Under the pieces are notes generated by a model. The model saw only the letters and a list, made by a program, of their open reading frames with translations, was not told where the DNA came from and ran no database searches. A program made the position numbers and the translations under genes. DNA of 64,000 bases from an uncultured Microbacteriaceae bacterium (GTDB taxonomy: Bacteria > Actinomycetota > Actinomycetes > Actinomycetales > Microbacteriaceae), in contig CANKXX010000002.1 of NCBI GenBank assembly GCA_947487835.1, positions 1 through 64,000 on the forward strand. The letters are read 5' to 3'. Positions 1 through 8,594 of this stretch are shown one piece after another. Positions within the stretch are counted from its first letter, which is position 1. Every line of letters begins with the position of its first letter.

Positions 1-76
1 ACCCGGAAGCTAAGACTCTCAGCGCCGATGGTACTGCAAGGGTGACTTTGTGGGAGAGTAGGACACCGCCGGACTT
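1..76 (+). rRNA. rrf: 5S ribosomal RNA, 3' part
   Basis: The window opens inside a 5S rRNA gene. The ACCCGGAAGC segment, the GCGCCGATGGTACTGC block and the closing GTGGGAGAGTAGGACACCGCCGGAC are the conserved 3' two thirds of bacterial 5S rRNA. The 5' end lies outside the window. Two hairpins follow directly, as expected at the end of an rRNA operon. The exact 3' end is uncertain by a few bases. Confidence 0.93.
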
Positions 77-90
77 AGCTTCAGCAACAC

Positions 91-133
91 AGGCTATGGC
101 CACCCCGAACCCGGGGTGGCCATAGTTGTTTAA
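91..133 (+). terminator. rRNA operon terminator hairpin 1
   Basis: CTATGGCCACCCCG is followed by AACC and then CGGGGTGGCCATAG, giving a perfect 14-bp GC-rich stem. It is followed by TTGTTT, which fits an intrinsic terminator about 15 nt after the 5S gene. Confidence 0.85.
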
Positions 134-148
134 CCCGCGCACTGAACA

Positions 149-192
149 ACGGCGAATGGCCATCCCAAGCGGGATGGCCATTCGCCGTTAAC
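149..192 (+). terminator. rRNA operon terminator hairpin 2
   Basis: CGGCGAATGGCCATCCC and GGGATGGCCATTCGCCG form a perfect 17-bp stem with a short AAGC loop, followed by TT. This second hairpin, behind the first, may also stop transcripts arriving from the convergent fucosidase gene. Confidence 0.8.
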
Positions 193-196
193 GCGT

Positions 197-262
197 CATA
201 CGGTCCCTGAGCTTGTCGAAGGGACGCGAGCCATACGGTCCCTGAGCTTGTCGAAGGGACGC
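197..262. repeat. two direct copies of the GTCCCT-GAGCTTGTCGA-AGGGAC element
   Basis: Two copies, at 201-226 and 236-261, lie in a 35-bp direct repeat that begins CATACGG. Each copy can fold with GTCCCT pairing to AGGGAC around an 11-nt loop. The second copy abuts the stop codon of the fucosidase gene. The same element recurs at seven other loci in the window. Confidence 0.9.
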
Positions 263-1710
263 TACCGCCCCACGATCCGCAGCGCAGGCAGCGGACCGGC
301 GCCGACGGGCAGCTGCACGACGAGGGCGTCGGCATCCCGCTGCCACTCGAGCTCCGCGTCGGAGCCGAGCGCATGCACGGAGGCGATCTCGCGCGGGTAC
401 AGGGCGGACGACGACCCGAGGGACCGGATCCGCGCCTCGCCGCCCGCATCCTCCGCCAGCAGGACGGCGTACAGGGCGTCGCCGGACGTGGTGAACCGGA
501 TGTCCTCCCGCGTGTACTCGGTGCGGGCGCCGTCGGTGAACTCGCCCTCTGCCGCTCGAGTGGGGCCTTCGCCGAAGACCGTCCACGGCCGGGTGCCGTA
601 GATGGCCTCGCCGTTGCGGGCCAGCCAGCGGCCGATGGCCTCGAGCAGCGCGGCGTCCTCCGCCGGGATGGTGCCGTCGGCCTTCGGCCCGATATTGAGC
701 AGAAGCGCGCCGTTCTTGCTCACCACGTCGACGAGGTCGGCGATGAGCTCGGCCGAGTCCTTGTAGTCCTGACCCTCGATGTGGCACCAGGAGTTGCGGG
801 ACACCGAGGTGTCGGTCTGCCAGAAGGGCCGGCGGATGCCGGAGAGCTGGCCGCGCTCGACGTCGAAGACGGCTGCGCCCTCGGGGAAGGCCGAGTGCTT
901 GTAGTCGATGGCGACGGGGCGGCCCCACTCGGCCGCACGGTTGTAGTAGTAGGCCGCGAGCTGCTGCAGGTAGGGCGCGAAGGCCGGCTCCTCGATCCAC
1001 CAGTCGAAGTAGACGAGCTGCGGGCGGTACCGGTCGACGAGCTCCGCGGTGCGCACGAGCCAGTCCTCGAGGAACGCCTCCGACGGCTGTGTCTCCTTCC
1101 GCATGGCCGGGCCGTAGAGATCTGCGAACTCCGGGTCGAGCACGTCGGAGGGGAACGCCGCGCCGCCGTTGAAGAACCACCAGTGCTCCGCGCGGTGGGA
1201 GGACACCCCGAAGACTATCGACTGCTCGCGCACGGCCTCCGCGAGTTCGCCGATCACATCCCGTCCCGGCCCCGTCTCGGTGGCCTTCCACCGCGTGAAG
1301 GAGGAGTCGTACATGGCGAAACCGTCGTGGTGCTCGGCCACGGGTACGACGAACTGCGCCCCGGCCTTCCGGAAGAGCAGCGCCCATTCCCGGGCGTCGA
1401 ATCGATCCGCCGTGAACTGCGGGACGAAGTCCTTGTAGCCGAACCCGGTGTGCGGGCCATAGGTCTCGACATGATGCTGGAATGCGCGGCTGCCCTCGAG
1501 GTACATGTTCCGCGGGTACCACTCGTTGTCGAATGCCGGAACGGAATAGACACCCCAGTGGACGAAGATGCCGAACTTGCCGTCCTCGTACCAGCGGGGG
1601 ACGGTCGTGCCGGTCAGCGAGTCCCAAGACGCGCGGAAGGGCCCCTGCTCCACGCCCGCGCTCACCCGCCCGAGGTACTCGCGGTGGGCGGCGGTGTCGA
1701 ATCCCGGCAT
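262..1710 (-). CDS. alpha-L-fucosidase, GH29
   Basis: This 482-residue protein has the hallmarks of glycoside hydrolase family 29, which removes alpha-L-fucose from glycans. KFGIFVHWG is at residues 45-53, EHHDGFAMYDS at 126-136, and the expected nucleophile aspartate is D236 in YFDWW. No signal peptide is seen, so it probably acts in the cytoplasm on imported fucosides. The start is supported by GAGGAG 6 nt before the ATG. It is divergent from the surface protein gene at 1868. No sugar transporter is adjacent, and substrate linkage cannot be told from sequence. Confidence 0.9.
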   Translation of the reverse strand: MPGFDTAAHREYLGRVSAGVEQGPFRASWDSLTGTTVPRWYEDGKFGIFVHWGVYSVPAFDNEWYPRNMYLEGSRAFQHHVETYGPHTGFGYKDFVPQFTADRFDAREWALLFRKAGAQFVVPVAEHHDGFAMYDSSFTRWKATETGPGRDVIGELAEAVREQSIVFGVSSHRAEHWWFFNGGAAFPSDVLDPEFADLYGPAMRKETQPSEAFLEDWLVRTAELVDRYRPQLVYFDWWIEEPAFAPYLQQLAAYYYNRAAEWGRPVAIDYKHSAFPEGAAVFDVERGQLSGIRRPFWQTDTSVSRNSWCHIEGQDYKDSAELIADLVDVVSKNGALLLNIGPKADGTIPAEDAALLEAIGRWLARNGEAIYGTRPWTVFGEGPTRAAEGEFTDGARTEYTREDIRFTTSGDALYAVLLAEDAGGEARIRSLGSSSALYPREIASVHALGSDAELEWQRDADALVVQLPVGAGPLPALRIVGR

Positions 1711-1867
1711 TCGATCTCCTCACTGAGTGGTTCTCGTCGTCGTCGCCGACCGTTCCATCCTGGCCCGAACGGCGCGCCGGATGCGGCAGTTCACCGTCCG
1801 GACACCGCGGCGACACCTGTGCTCCTTATCGTTCGGGCGACCCCCGCCCCTCTGCCCCAAGGACACT

Positions 1868-3961
1868 GTGAAGACCCATTCCTTCCGCCGGCCCGCCCTG
1901 GTCGCGGCCTGCTCGATCGTCGTCGCCTCGGTATCGTTCGGCTTCGTCGCCCCCGCGACGGCGGACATCGTCTCCGCGCCGATCGAACTCTCCGCGCCGG
2001 ATGCCGCGCTCGAGCTCGCCGCGATCGGCACCTACGAGACCGGCATCTTCGACGAGAGCGCCGCCGAGATCGTCACCTACTTCGCCGCGGAGCAGCGGCT
2101 CCTCGTGGTCAACGCGGCCCAGGCGAAGGTCGAGGTGCTGTCGATCGCCGACCCCGCCGCGCCCGAGAAGCTGTTCGACCTGCAGACCACCGGCGTGACC
2201 GCCTCGGACGGCTCCACCATCCCGGCCGGCGCGGTGGCGAACTCCGTCGCCGTGCGACCCGACGGCCTGGGTGCCATCGCGGTGGAGTCGGACGTGAAGA
2301 CCGACCCGGGCTGGGTTGTCTTCTTCGACGCGGCCGGGGACGGCGCCGCGCTCGGCGCGGTGCGCGTGGGCGCGCTCCCCGACATGCTGACGTTCACGCC
2401 GGACGGGTCGCGCCTCGTCGTCGCCAATGAGGGCGAGCCGGCGGACGACTACAGCGTGGACCCGGAGGGCTCCGTGACCGTGATCCGCGTGCCGTCGGGC
2501 ATCACCGCTGCGGCGCAGGCCGATGTGGCCACCGCGAACTTCCACGCCTACGAGGCCGGTGGGACCGCGGAGCTCCCCGCGGGCGTGCGGATCTTCGGCG
2601 GCAGGGAGGACGCGGGCACGGGCATCCCGGACCGACCGGTGTCGGAGAACCTCGAGCCGGAGTACGCGACGGTGTCGGCCGACTCGACCACCGCATGGGT
2701 GACGCTGCAGGAGGCGAACGCGATCGCCGAGGTCGACCTCGGCTCGGCCACCGTGACGGCCATCCGCGACCTCGGTGTCGTCGACCGGATGGTCGTGCCC
2801 TTCGACGCGTCCGACGAGGACGGAGCCGTGGCGATCCGCTCCTGGCCGGTGCTCGGCTTCCCCATGCCCGACTCCGTCGACTCCTACGAGGTGGGCGGCG
2901 AGACCTACCTGGTGACCGCGAACGAGGGCGACTCGCGCGACTGGGAGGGCTACAGCGAGGTCGCCCGGGTGGCGGACCTCGCCGAGGAGGGCCCCGGGCC
3001 GGTGTGCGACGATGCGTTCGACGACGCCCTCGGCGTCGCCGGTGTTCCTACCAACCCCACCGCCCTGCTGGAGAACGACGCCCTGGGCCGGCTGAACATC
3101 ACGACCGCGAACGGCTTCGACGCGGAGCGCGGCTGCTTCTCGCAGCTGTACACGTTCGGCTCCCGGTCGATGAGCATCTGGGACGCCTCGGGCAACCAGG
3201 TGTGGGACTCGGGCGACGCGTTCGAGCGCATCGTGGCCGAGGCCGTGCCCGAGTACGTCAACTCGAACCACTCCGAGTCCGGCTTCGACGGCCGCAGCGA
3301 CGACAAGGGTCCCGAGCCCGAGGGCCTGACCCTCGGGGTCGTCGACGGCCGCACGTACGCGTTCGTCGGCTTCGAGCGGGTCGGCGGCGTCGCGGTGCTC
3401 GATGTGACCGACCCGACGGAGGCGAGCTTCGTCACCTACCTCAACAACCGCAACTTCGCCGTGTCCGCCGAGGACGACGGCCCGGCGGGAGCCGGCGACC
3501 TGGGGCCGGAGGGCCTCACCTTCATCCCTGCGGAGGAGTCGCCCACCGGCGGCGCCCTGCTCGCCGTCGGCAACGAGGTCTCCGGGTCCACCACGGTCTA
3601 CTCCGTCGAGCCGACCGAGCTCGACCCGGCCCCCGTCCCCCCGGCGCCGGACCCCACCACGCCCGCCCCGGTCACGCCGGCCCCGGTCCCGGTCACGCCT
3701 GCACCGGTCACGCCGGCCCCGGTCACGCCCGCACCGGCTCCCACGACTCCGAGCCCGGCGGCACCGGCGCCTACCGTGCCGCGTCCGTCGACCGGCACCG
3801 GCTCGACCGGCGCGACCGGGGAGGACTCCGGCGACGCGGACGAGTTGGCCTACACAGGCGCTGACTCGCGCCTCGCGGCAGGAGCCGCGGCAGCGGCGGC
3901 CCTGCTGATGCTCGGTGGCGCGGCCCTCGTGCTGATCCGCCTGCGTCGTCGCTCCGCCTAG
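1868..3961 (+). CDS. sortase-anchored choice-of-anchor I family surface protein
   Basis: The reading frame is open further upstream, but GTG at 1868 has AAGGA at the right distance and gives a clean signal peptide (VKTHSFRRPALVAACSIVV, cleavage near ATA). The body, with ETGIFDESAAEIVTYF and EGPEPEGLTLG-like stretches, resembles the choice-of-anchor I beta-propeller family, often found beside phosphatase or phytase-like domains. A Pro/Thr-rich TPAPVTPAPV linker lies at about residues 590-640. LAYTG is at 660-664, followed by a hydrophobic segment and an RLRRR tail. This is a sortase signal of the LAXTG type common in high-GC actinobacteria. The 697-residue product should be covalently cell-wall linked. 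Its enzymatic activity, if any, is unknown. Confidence 0.82.
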   Translation: MKTHSFRRPALVAACSIVVASVSFGFVAPATADIVSAPIELSAPDAALELAAIGTYETGIFDESAAEIVTYFAAEQRLLVVNAAQAKVEVLSIADPAAPEKLFDLQTTGVTASDGSTIPAGAVANSVAVRPDGLGAIAVESDVKTDPGWVVFFDAAGDGAALGAVRVGALPDMLTFTPDGSRLVVANEGEPADDYSVDPEGSVTVIRVPSGITAAAQADVATANFHAYEAGGTAELPAGVRIFGGREDAGTGIPDRPVSENLEPEYATVSADSTTAWVTLQEANAIAEVDLGSATVTAIRDLGVVDRMVVPFDASDEDGAVAIRSWPVLGFPMPDSVDSYEVGGETYLVTANEGDSRDWEGYSEVARVADLAEEGPGPVCDDAFDDALGVAGVPTNPTALLENDALGRLNITTANGFDAERGCFSQLYTFGSRSMSIWDASGNQVWDSGDAFERIVAEAVPEYVNSNHSESGFDGRSDDKGPEPEGLTLGVVDGRTYAFVGFERVGGVAVLDVTDPTEASFVTYLNNRNFAVSAEDDGPAGAGDLGPEGLTFIPAEESPTGGALLAVGNEVSGSTTVYSVEPTELDPAPVPPAPDPTTPAPVTPAPVPVTPAPVTPAPVTPAPAPTTPSPAAPAPTVPRPSTGTGSTGATGEDSGDADELAYTGADSRLAAGAAAAAALLMLGGAALVLIRLRRRSA

Positions 3962-3978
3962 GCGGACCGGCCACGACA

Positions 3979-4018
3979 AGAACGGGCCGCGACCTCTTCC
4001 GAGGTTGCGGCCCGTTCT
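3979..4018. terminator. bidirectional terminator between convergent genes
   Basis: AGAACGGGCCGCGACCTC (3979-3996), a TTCC loop, and GAGGTTGCGGCCCGTTCT (4001-4018) form an 18-bp stem with one G-T pair. It lies between the convergent surface protein and DarT-like genes and probably ends both transcripts. Confidence 0.85.
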
Positions 4019-4028
4019 CGTGCGTTCG

Positions 4029-4883
4029 TCACTCCGCGGGCGCGGCGAACCAGGGCGGGTGGACCGCGACGCGCGGCGTGAAGTCGGACGACGCGAGGAT
4101 CTCGCGCACGGACTCGCGTGCGGTGTTGTGGGCGACGCCGATCAGCGAGATGGCGTCGAGGGGCACGGCGTTTCGCACGAGGAACTCCGCGCGCAGGGGC
4201 GCATCGTCGTCGTCGCCGAGCAGGATGCGGCGCAGCATCCGCTCGTGGGTGTCGGTGCTCGCGGCGAACCGGGTGAGCGGCAGGGCGGCGTCGCCGTCCG
4301 CGACGACGATCGGGGGCGTCGCCGAGGCATCGGCCGGGTCACCCGAGTGGATGCCGGACACCTGGCGGATGGTGCTCACCAGGATCACGAACTCCGCGGC
4401 CCGGATGTCCCGGGTGGCCGGGGACAGGCGCGGGTCCGGCGTGCCGGCGCGGAGGATGTCCCAGACCGTCGCGGTGGGGGAGAGGAAGAAGGGCACGTAC
4501 TCCGCGACCGCGGGGCTGCCGTCTCCCGCGACAACGGTGCGCCGGCGCGCCTCGCGGTTCTCGGGGGAGGAGATGTCCGTCACCGGCCGCGCCGCCCGGT
4601 CCGCGCTCGCGTCTGCGAGCAGCGCACCGGCGTCGAGGATGCCGGGCAGGTTGCCGACGTGGGTGACGTGGTAGATCCTCTGCTCACCGACGTCCAAGGG
4701 CCTCAGCGCGGGCTTCCGCGGGGCGTTGGACGCCGTGCCGCGCTGCGTCGGCGGAGCTGAGCGCCGGGGTGCGGTGGGGGCCCGGACCTTCGCCGGGGCG
4801 GGCATGTCGCGTTTCGGGGCGACCTTCGGGCTACAGACGTCGCAGCGGTCGCGCTCGAGTCCGTGGATGCATTCGTCGATCAC
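4029..4883 (-). CDS. DarT-like (DUF4433) ADP-ribosyltransferase with N-terminal CHCC motif
   Basis: In this 284-residue protein the segment IYHVTHVGNLPGIL (residues 70-83) matches the NAD-binding start of the DarT/DUF4433 fold. EYVPFFLSPTATV (129-140) and AEFLV (232-236, with the presumed catalytic Glu at 233) match later motifs. DarT enzymes ADP-ribosylate thymidine in single-stranded DNA and are normally paired with the macrodomain antitoxin DarG. No DarG is present here. The N-terminus carries C5, H7, C14 and C17, a likely zinc-binding knuckle, followed by a Pro/Ala-rich linker. It lies 31 bp downstream of the flavin oxidoreductase gene on the same strand and is probably cotranscribed. Toxicity is not implied by sequence alone. 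Confidence 0.75.
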   Translation of the reverse strand: MIDECIHGLERDRCDVCSPKVAPKRDMPAPAKVRAPTAPRRSAPPTQRGTASNAPRKPALRPLDVGEQRIYHVTHVGNLPGILDAGALLADASADRAARPVTDISSPENREARRRTVVAGDGSPAVAEYVPFFLSPTATVWDILRAGTPDPRLSPATRDIRAAEFVILVSTIRQVSGIHSGDPADASATPPIVVADGDAALPLTRFAASTDTHERMLRRILLGDDDDAPLRAEFLVRNAVPLDAISLIGVAHNTARESVREILASSDFTPRVAVHPPWFAAPAE

Positions 4884-4914
4884 CTTGAAACCCTACGTGC
4901 CTTCCGGGGGCGCG

Positions 4915-5982
4915 TCAGCCGAGGAGGTCGGCCGGTACGCCGTCCGGCATCGGAACGTCCGCCCCGCGCCATCCTGCCGCCGGCGCGACGTGCCGCACGA
5001 TGGACTCGAGCAGGTGAGCGTTGTACTCGACCCCGAGCTGGTTCGGCACCGTGACGAGCAGGGTGTCCGCGGCCTGGATCGCGGCGTCGCGCGCGAGCTC
5101 CTCGGCTATGACGTCCGGCTCGCCGATGAAGCTGCGGCCGAAGCGGGCGAGCCCGCCGTCGAGGTGACCGATCTGGTCCTTGCCCTCCACCTGGGCGCGC
5201 ACGCCGAAGTAGCGCCGGTCCGCGTCGGACGTGATGGGGATGATGCTGCGGCTGACCGAGATTCGCGGGGTGCGGTCCCAGCCGGCCTCCCGCCACGCGT
5301 CGCGATAGATGCCGATCTGCTCCGCCTGGAGCTCGTCGAACGGCACGCCCGTGTCCTCGGTGAGCAGGGTCGAACTCATGAGGTTCATGCCCTGCTCGCC
5401 GGCCCACCGTGCGGTGGCCCGGGTGCCGGAGCCCCACCAGATGCGGTCGGAGAGCCCGGGGGCCTGCGGCTCGATCGCGAGCAGACCGTTCTGACCGGTC
5501 ATCCTCGGGTCGGCCTGCGCCACTCCCGCTCCGTCGATGGCGGCGCGGAAGATGGCCGTCTTCGTGCGCGCGTCGTCCGCGTCGGTGCTGCCGTCGGCCG
5601 GCACGTAGCCGAAGGCCTCGGGACCGTTCAGGGCAGGCTCGGGCGATCCCCGGCTCAGGCCGAGCTGGAGTCGGCCGCCGCTGATCAGGTCGGCTGCCGC
5701 CGCATCCTCGGCCATGTACAGGGGGTTCTCGTACCGCATGTCGATCACGGCGGTCCCGAGCTCGATGCGGCTGGTCCGCGCGCCTATGGCCGCGAGCAGC
5801 GGGAACGGCGACGCGAGCTGGGGCGCGAAGTGGTGCACGCGCACGTACGCGCCGTCCACGCCGAGCTCCTCCGCCGCGACCGCGAGCTCGATGCTCTGCA
5901 GCAGCGCGTCACGGGCGGTGCGCACGAGCGAGCCCTGCACCGCCTGGTAGTGCCCGAACGACAGGAAACCGATCCGCTTCAT
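4915..5982 (-). CDS. LLM-class flavin-dependent oxidoreductase
   Basis: This 355-residue protein of the bacterial luciferase-like TIM-barrel family starts MKRIGFLSFGHYQ. It carries RIELGTAVIDMRYENPLYMAED and GRLQLGLSRGSPEPA, typical of group I LLM monooxygenases that use FMN or F420. The full-length barrel ends with a conserved helical region around PNQLGVEYNAHLLES. Substrate and cofactor cannot be assigned. It is the first gene of a probable two-gene unit with the DarT-like gene. Confidence 0.85.
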   Translation of the reverse strand: MKRIGFLSFGHYQAVQGSLVRTARDALLQSIELAVAAEELGVDGAYVRVHHFAPQLASPFPLLAAIGARTSRIELGTAVIDMRYENPLYMAEDAAAADLISGGRLQLGLSRGSPEPALNGPEAFGYVPADGSTDADDARTKTAIFRAAIDGAGVAQADPRMTGQNGLLAIEPQAPGLSDRIWWGSGTRATARWAGEQGMNLMSSTLLTEDTGVPFDELQAEQIGIYRDAWREAGWDRTPRISVSRSIIPITSDADRRYFGVRAQVEGKDQIGHLDGGLARFGRSFIGEPDVIAEELARDAAIQAADTLLVTVPNQLGVEYNAHLLESIVRHVAPAAGWRGADVPMPDGVPADLLG

Positions 5983-6170
5983 ACGGTCTCAACCGTCGGC
6001 GGAGGGTGCGTTATTCCTTGCCCCGCTAGAGATGAGCAGGTTTCGTGCGAGCAGACCTGGCATGGATGCGAGGCCTCTCATGATTCCCCTGGAACGCGCC
6101 CCGATATAGACCTGGCACGACAGTTGAATGCTCCAGCGATGCCTGATCGCCGTAGGGCAAACCGCGGAGT

Positions 6171-6238
6171 CATCATATGAACGTCATGATGAGCGACAGG
6201 CAATTTCGCCTCGGGTGCCCTAAGCTCCTGCTAGCAGG
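6171..6238. promoter_or_regulatory. candidate operators upstream of the island ATPase
   Basis: CATCAT (6171-6176) and ATGATG (6186-6191) form an inverted repeat. CCTGCTAGCAGG (6227-6238) is a perfect 12-bp palindrome ending 29 nt before the TTG start of the ATPase. That protein has its own winged helix, so autoregulation is a possibility, but this is inference. Confidence 0.4.
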
Positions 6239-6267
6239 GCCGTTCAGCGCTGGAATAGGGGTGTGAC

Positions 6268-8379
6268 TTGACAGGTTTCGTTTCTCGAGACGAACTCGAT
6301 CTTTTCGATGAGGCTGTACAGACGATGAAGCGGTACAGGCGCGCCGAATTGGAAAACGGGCAGGGCGAAGACCTGATCGAGAAGCTTTATGTTGACCCCT
6401 TGCCTCATGAGCACGTATATAAGACGCTGCGGCAGGCAAACACCACGTTCCTTGTGGGAAGGAAAGGGACCGGTAAGTCTACCGTTTTTCTCCGTGCGCA
6501 GAAGAGTCTGCTGAATGACAGTGCGGTGTTGTCTACTTATGTGGACATCAAGACGGTATATGAATCAGCCCAGGTTGACCCGGCACTTGTGCAACGGATG
6601 CTGAAGCATGACGACGCCCTTTCCGAGGAGTCGCTCGGCCAACTAACCCTGATGACATCGTTTTTGCAAGCCGTAGTTGCCGGGATTCGCGACGACCTCG
6701 ACAAGCAGTTGAAGAACTCATGGAGGCTTCGCGCGAAGGAAGCTTTCACCGGAACTTATTCCGACCTAACACACGAACTCAATAAGTTCATCCGGGAGTT
6801 GTCTCAGCCGGTTTTCGTAGATGTACAGGGGCTACGAACGGTAGCTGCGTCTGGTGAAGTCCGCCAACAGACGGGCTCGGGGTCCTCGATAGGAGGACGG
6901 CTCGCACTCGGCGCCGGAAGTTCTCTGAGGGCTGAAGTCACCGAGTCATTCGAGGAAACTAACGAGAGTCAAGAGGAGTACTCGAAACTCCTATTGCGGA
7001 CTGTGGACGTCAAGCGACTCATCCTCACACTCAAAAATCTCATCGAACCCCTTGGTGCTAAGCGTCTGTTCATCTTTGTTGACGATTTCTCGGAATTGCC
7101 GCTTGAGGCGATGCGCACGGTCGTTGATGTGCTGATTGCGCCTCTCAATAACTGGTCAGAAGAGTTGGTCAAGTTCAAGGTCGCTGCTTACCCCGGCCGT
7201 GTCTATTACGGCGCACTCGATAAGTCGAAATTTGACGAGGTTAACCTCGACTTGTATAACCTTTACGGACAGTCCAGTGTTGCGGATATGGAGGAGAAGG
7301 GGGTGGACTTCACCCGCCGCTTACTTGAAACACGGCTGCGGCACTTCGGCGTCGACGCGCAGAGGTTCATTGAGCCGCGGTCGGAATCGGCGGTGTGGAT
7401 GGCGCTTTTCCAGGCGTCACTCGGAAATCCTCGCACTTTGGGATACATTTTATACTTCATATATGAGAACCAGTTGTTGTATGGTAAGCGTATATCGGTC
7501 GTAGGTGTGAAAGATGCTGCTCAACGATATTACGAAGAGAAGCTCGAGCCTTACTTCGCCATCGGGAGATTTTTGCACGAGTCCTTCGAGGAGCGTTCCA
7601 CCATCTTCAGCCTCCGAGAACTTCTGGAGCGCATAGTGACACGAGCGCGGGTTTTGCGCTCAAAGGATGCCGCCTCTATCTTCAGAAAGATTGACGGTCA
7701 GCATCCGACAAGTCACTTCAATGTGCCGCAGACGTTCGACTCGCTGCTGTCTACGCTGGAGCTCAACTTCTTTGTCACCAAATATTACGTGATGAGTAAT
7801 AGGGACGGGCATCGTGTTTCTGTCTATGCTCTAAATTATGGGCTCTGTGAGAAGCAATCAATCGCCTTTGGGCGCCCCAGTGGTAGTCGCGAACAAAGGC
7901 TCTACTTCGTCGAGAGAGTCTTCGATAACGGGCCGTTACTGCGGGATTATATCGCGTCGAACCAAGAAATCACGTGCGATAACTGCCGTACGGTATTTGC
8001 TGCTGAGGATCTTGATGCTCTTCGCCGCTTCAACATGTTGTGTCCAACTTGTCGCGCAGGGACTTGTCGCGTGACGAATATATCGCGAAAGTATGAAGAC
8101 CTGCTCCGTGGGGTCCTTGAAGAACAGATGCTGCCTGCAGCGGAACTTGGTATCCTTCAAACTCTCAATTCGGAGGCGAAGGCACTCTACGCTGGTGACA
8201 TCGCGGGGGAACTCGATGTCTCGTACCAACTGATAGGTAAGCGAGCAAAGCGCCTTGACGAGCAGGACCTCGTCGAACGCGAGATGGTTCGCGGTCGCCG
8301 CGAATACAAGCTAAGCGCTACCGCCAAAAGGGTGTACTTCAGTGATACAGAAGTCGCAAGTCTCAGGGTGGATGACTGA
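6268..8379 (+). CDS. P-loop ATPase (ORC/STAND-like) with zinc ribbon and winged helix
   Basis: I cannot name this 703-residue protein. Walker A is GRKGTGKST at 64-72 and Walker B is RLFIFVDDFSE with Asp pair 272-273. A GNPRTLGYIL stretch resembles the sensor-2 region of ORC/Cdc6-like and related ATPases. C570, C573, C592 and C595 form a zinc ribbon, followed at about 615-690 by a MarR-like winged helix (GDIAGELDVSYQLIGKRAKRL). The gene is visibly AT-richer than its flanks: one 60-base row at 7441 is 35% GC. It uses TTA and ATA codons avoided by its neighbours, which suggests transfer. The TTG start has only a weak GGGG upstream. The architecture would suit a defence sensor or a DNA-bound regulator. 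Confidence 0.75.
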   Translation: MTGFVSRDELDLFDEAVQTMKRYRRAELENGQGEDLIEKLYVDPLPHEHVYKTLRQANTTFLVGRKGTGKSTVFLRAQKSLLNDSAVLSTYVDIKTVYESAQVDPALVQRMLKHDDALSEESLGQLTLMTSFLQAVVAGIRDDLDKQLKNSWRLRAKEAFTGTYSDLTHELNKFIRELSQPVFVDVQGLRTVAASGEVRQQTGSGSSIGGRLALGAGSSLRAEVTESFEETNESQEEYSKLLLRTVDVKRLILTLKNLIEPLGAKRLFIFVDDFSELPLEAMRTVVDVLIAPLNNWSEELVKFKVAAYPGRVYYGALDKSKFDEVNLDLYNLYGQSSVADMEEKGVDFTRRLLETRLRHFGVDAQRFIEPRSESAVWMALFQASLGNPRTLGYILYFIYENQLLYGKRISVVGVKDAAQRYYEEKLEPYFAIGRFLHESFEERSTIFSLRELLERIVTRARVLRSKDAASIFRKIDGQHPTSHFNVPQTFDSLLSTLELNFFVTKYYVMSNRDGHRVSVYALNYGLCEKQSIAFGRPSGSREQRLYFVERVFDNGPLLRDYIASNQEITCDNCRTVFAAEDLDALRRFNMLCPTCRAGTCRVTNISRKYEDLLRGVLEEQMLPAAELGILQTLNSEAKALYAGDIAGELDVSYQLIGKRAKRLDEQDLVEREMVRGRREYKLSATAKRVYFSDTEVASLRVDD

Positions 8380-8508
8380 GTGTCGGACACAGACTGTCCC
8401 TGGCTGGTCAGGAGCATTGATGCTGCCGCGGGGCGGAGCTTTGAGGTGAAACCGCGAAGACTGCTGCGTCTGAAGCCGATCCGTGCCGTTCGCCACAGTG
8501 TTGACTAA
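8380..8508 (+). CDS. possible small ORF behind the ATPase
   Basis: A GTG directly after the TGA of the ATPase gene opens a 42-codon frame (VSDTDCPWLVRSIDAAAGRS...). About two thirds of its codons end in G or C, which does not separate coding from non-coding here. No family is recognised. The rest of the gap to 8594 shows nothing I can identify. Confidence 0.2.
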   Translation: MSDTDCPWLVRSIDAAAGRSFEVKPRRLLRLKPIRAVRHSVD

Positions 8509-8594
8509 CGAAGCGTGCAGCGCCTCCGGTGGTAACGATCTGTCTGTGTCGCTGCTTGCAGCTATTGGCTGCGAACGGCTTTTTCCTTGACCTA

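Noticed and set aside
197-262. Pair of 26-bp repeats with 9-bp gap considered as a short CRISPR
   Set aside because: The same element occurs singly at many gene ends in both orientations, and its gaps are not spacer-like.
1826-3979. A 717-codon open frame on the minus strand opposite the surface protein
   Set aside because: Its translation is Arg/Gly/Val-rich with no domain, as expected for the shadow of a GC-rich gene. The plus-strand product has a signal peptide and a sortase motif.
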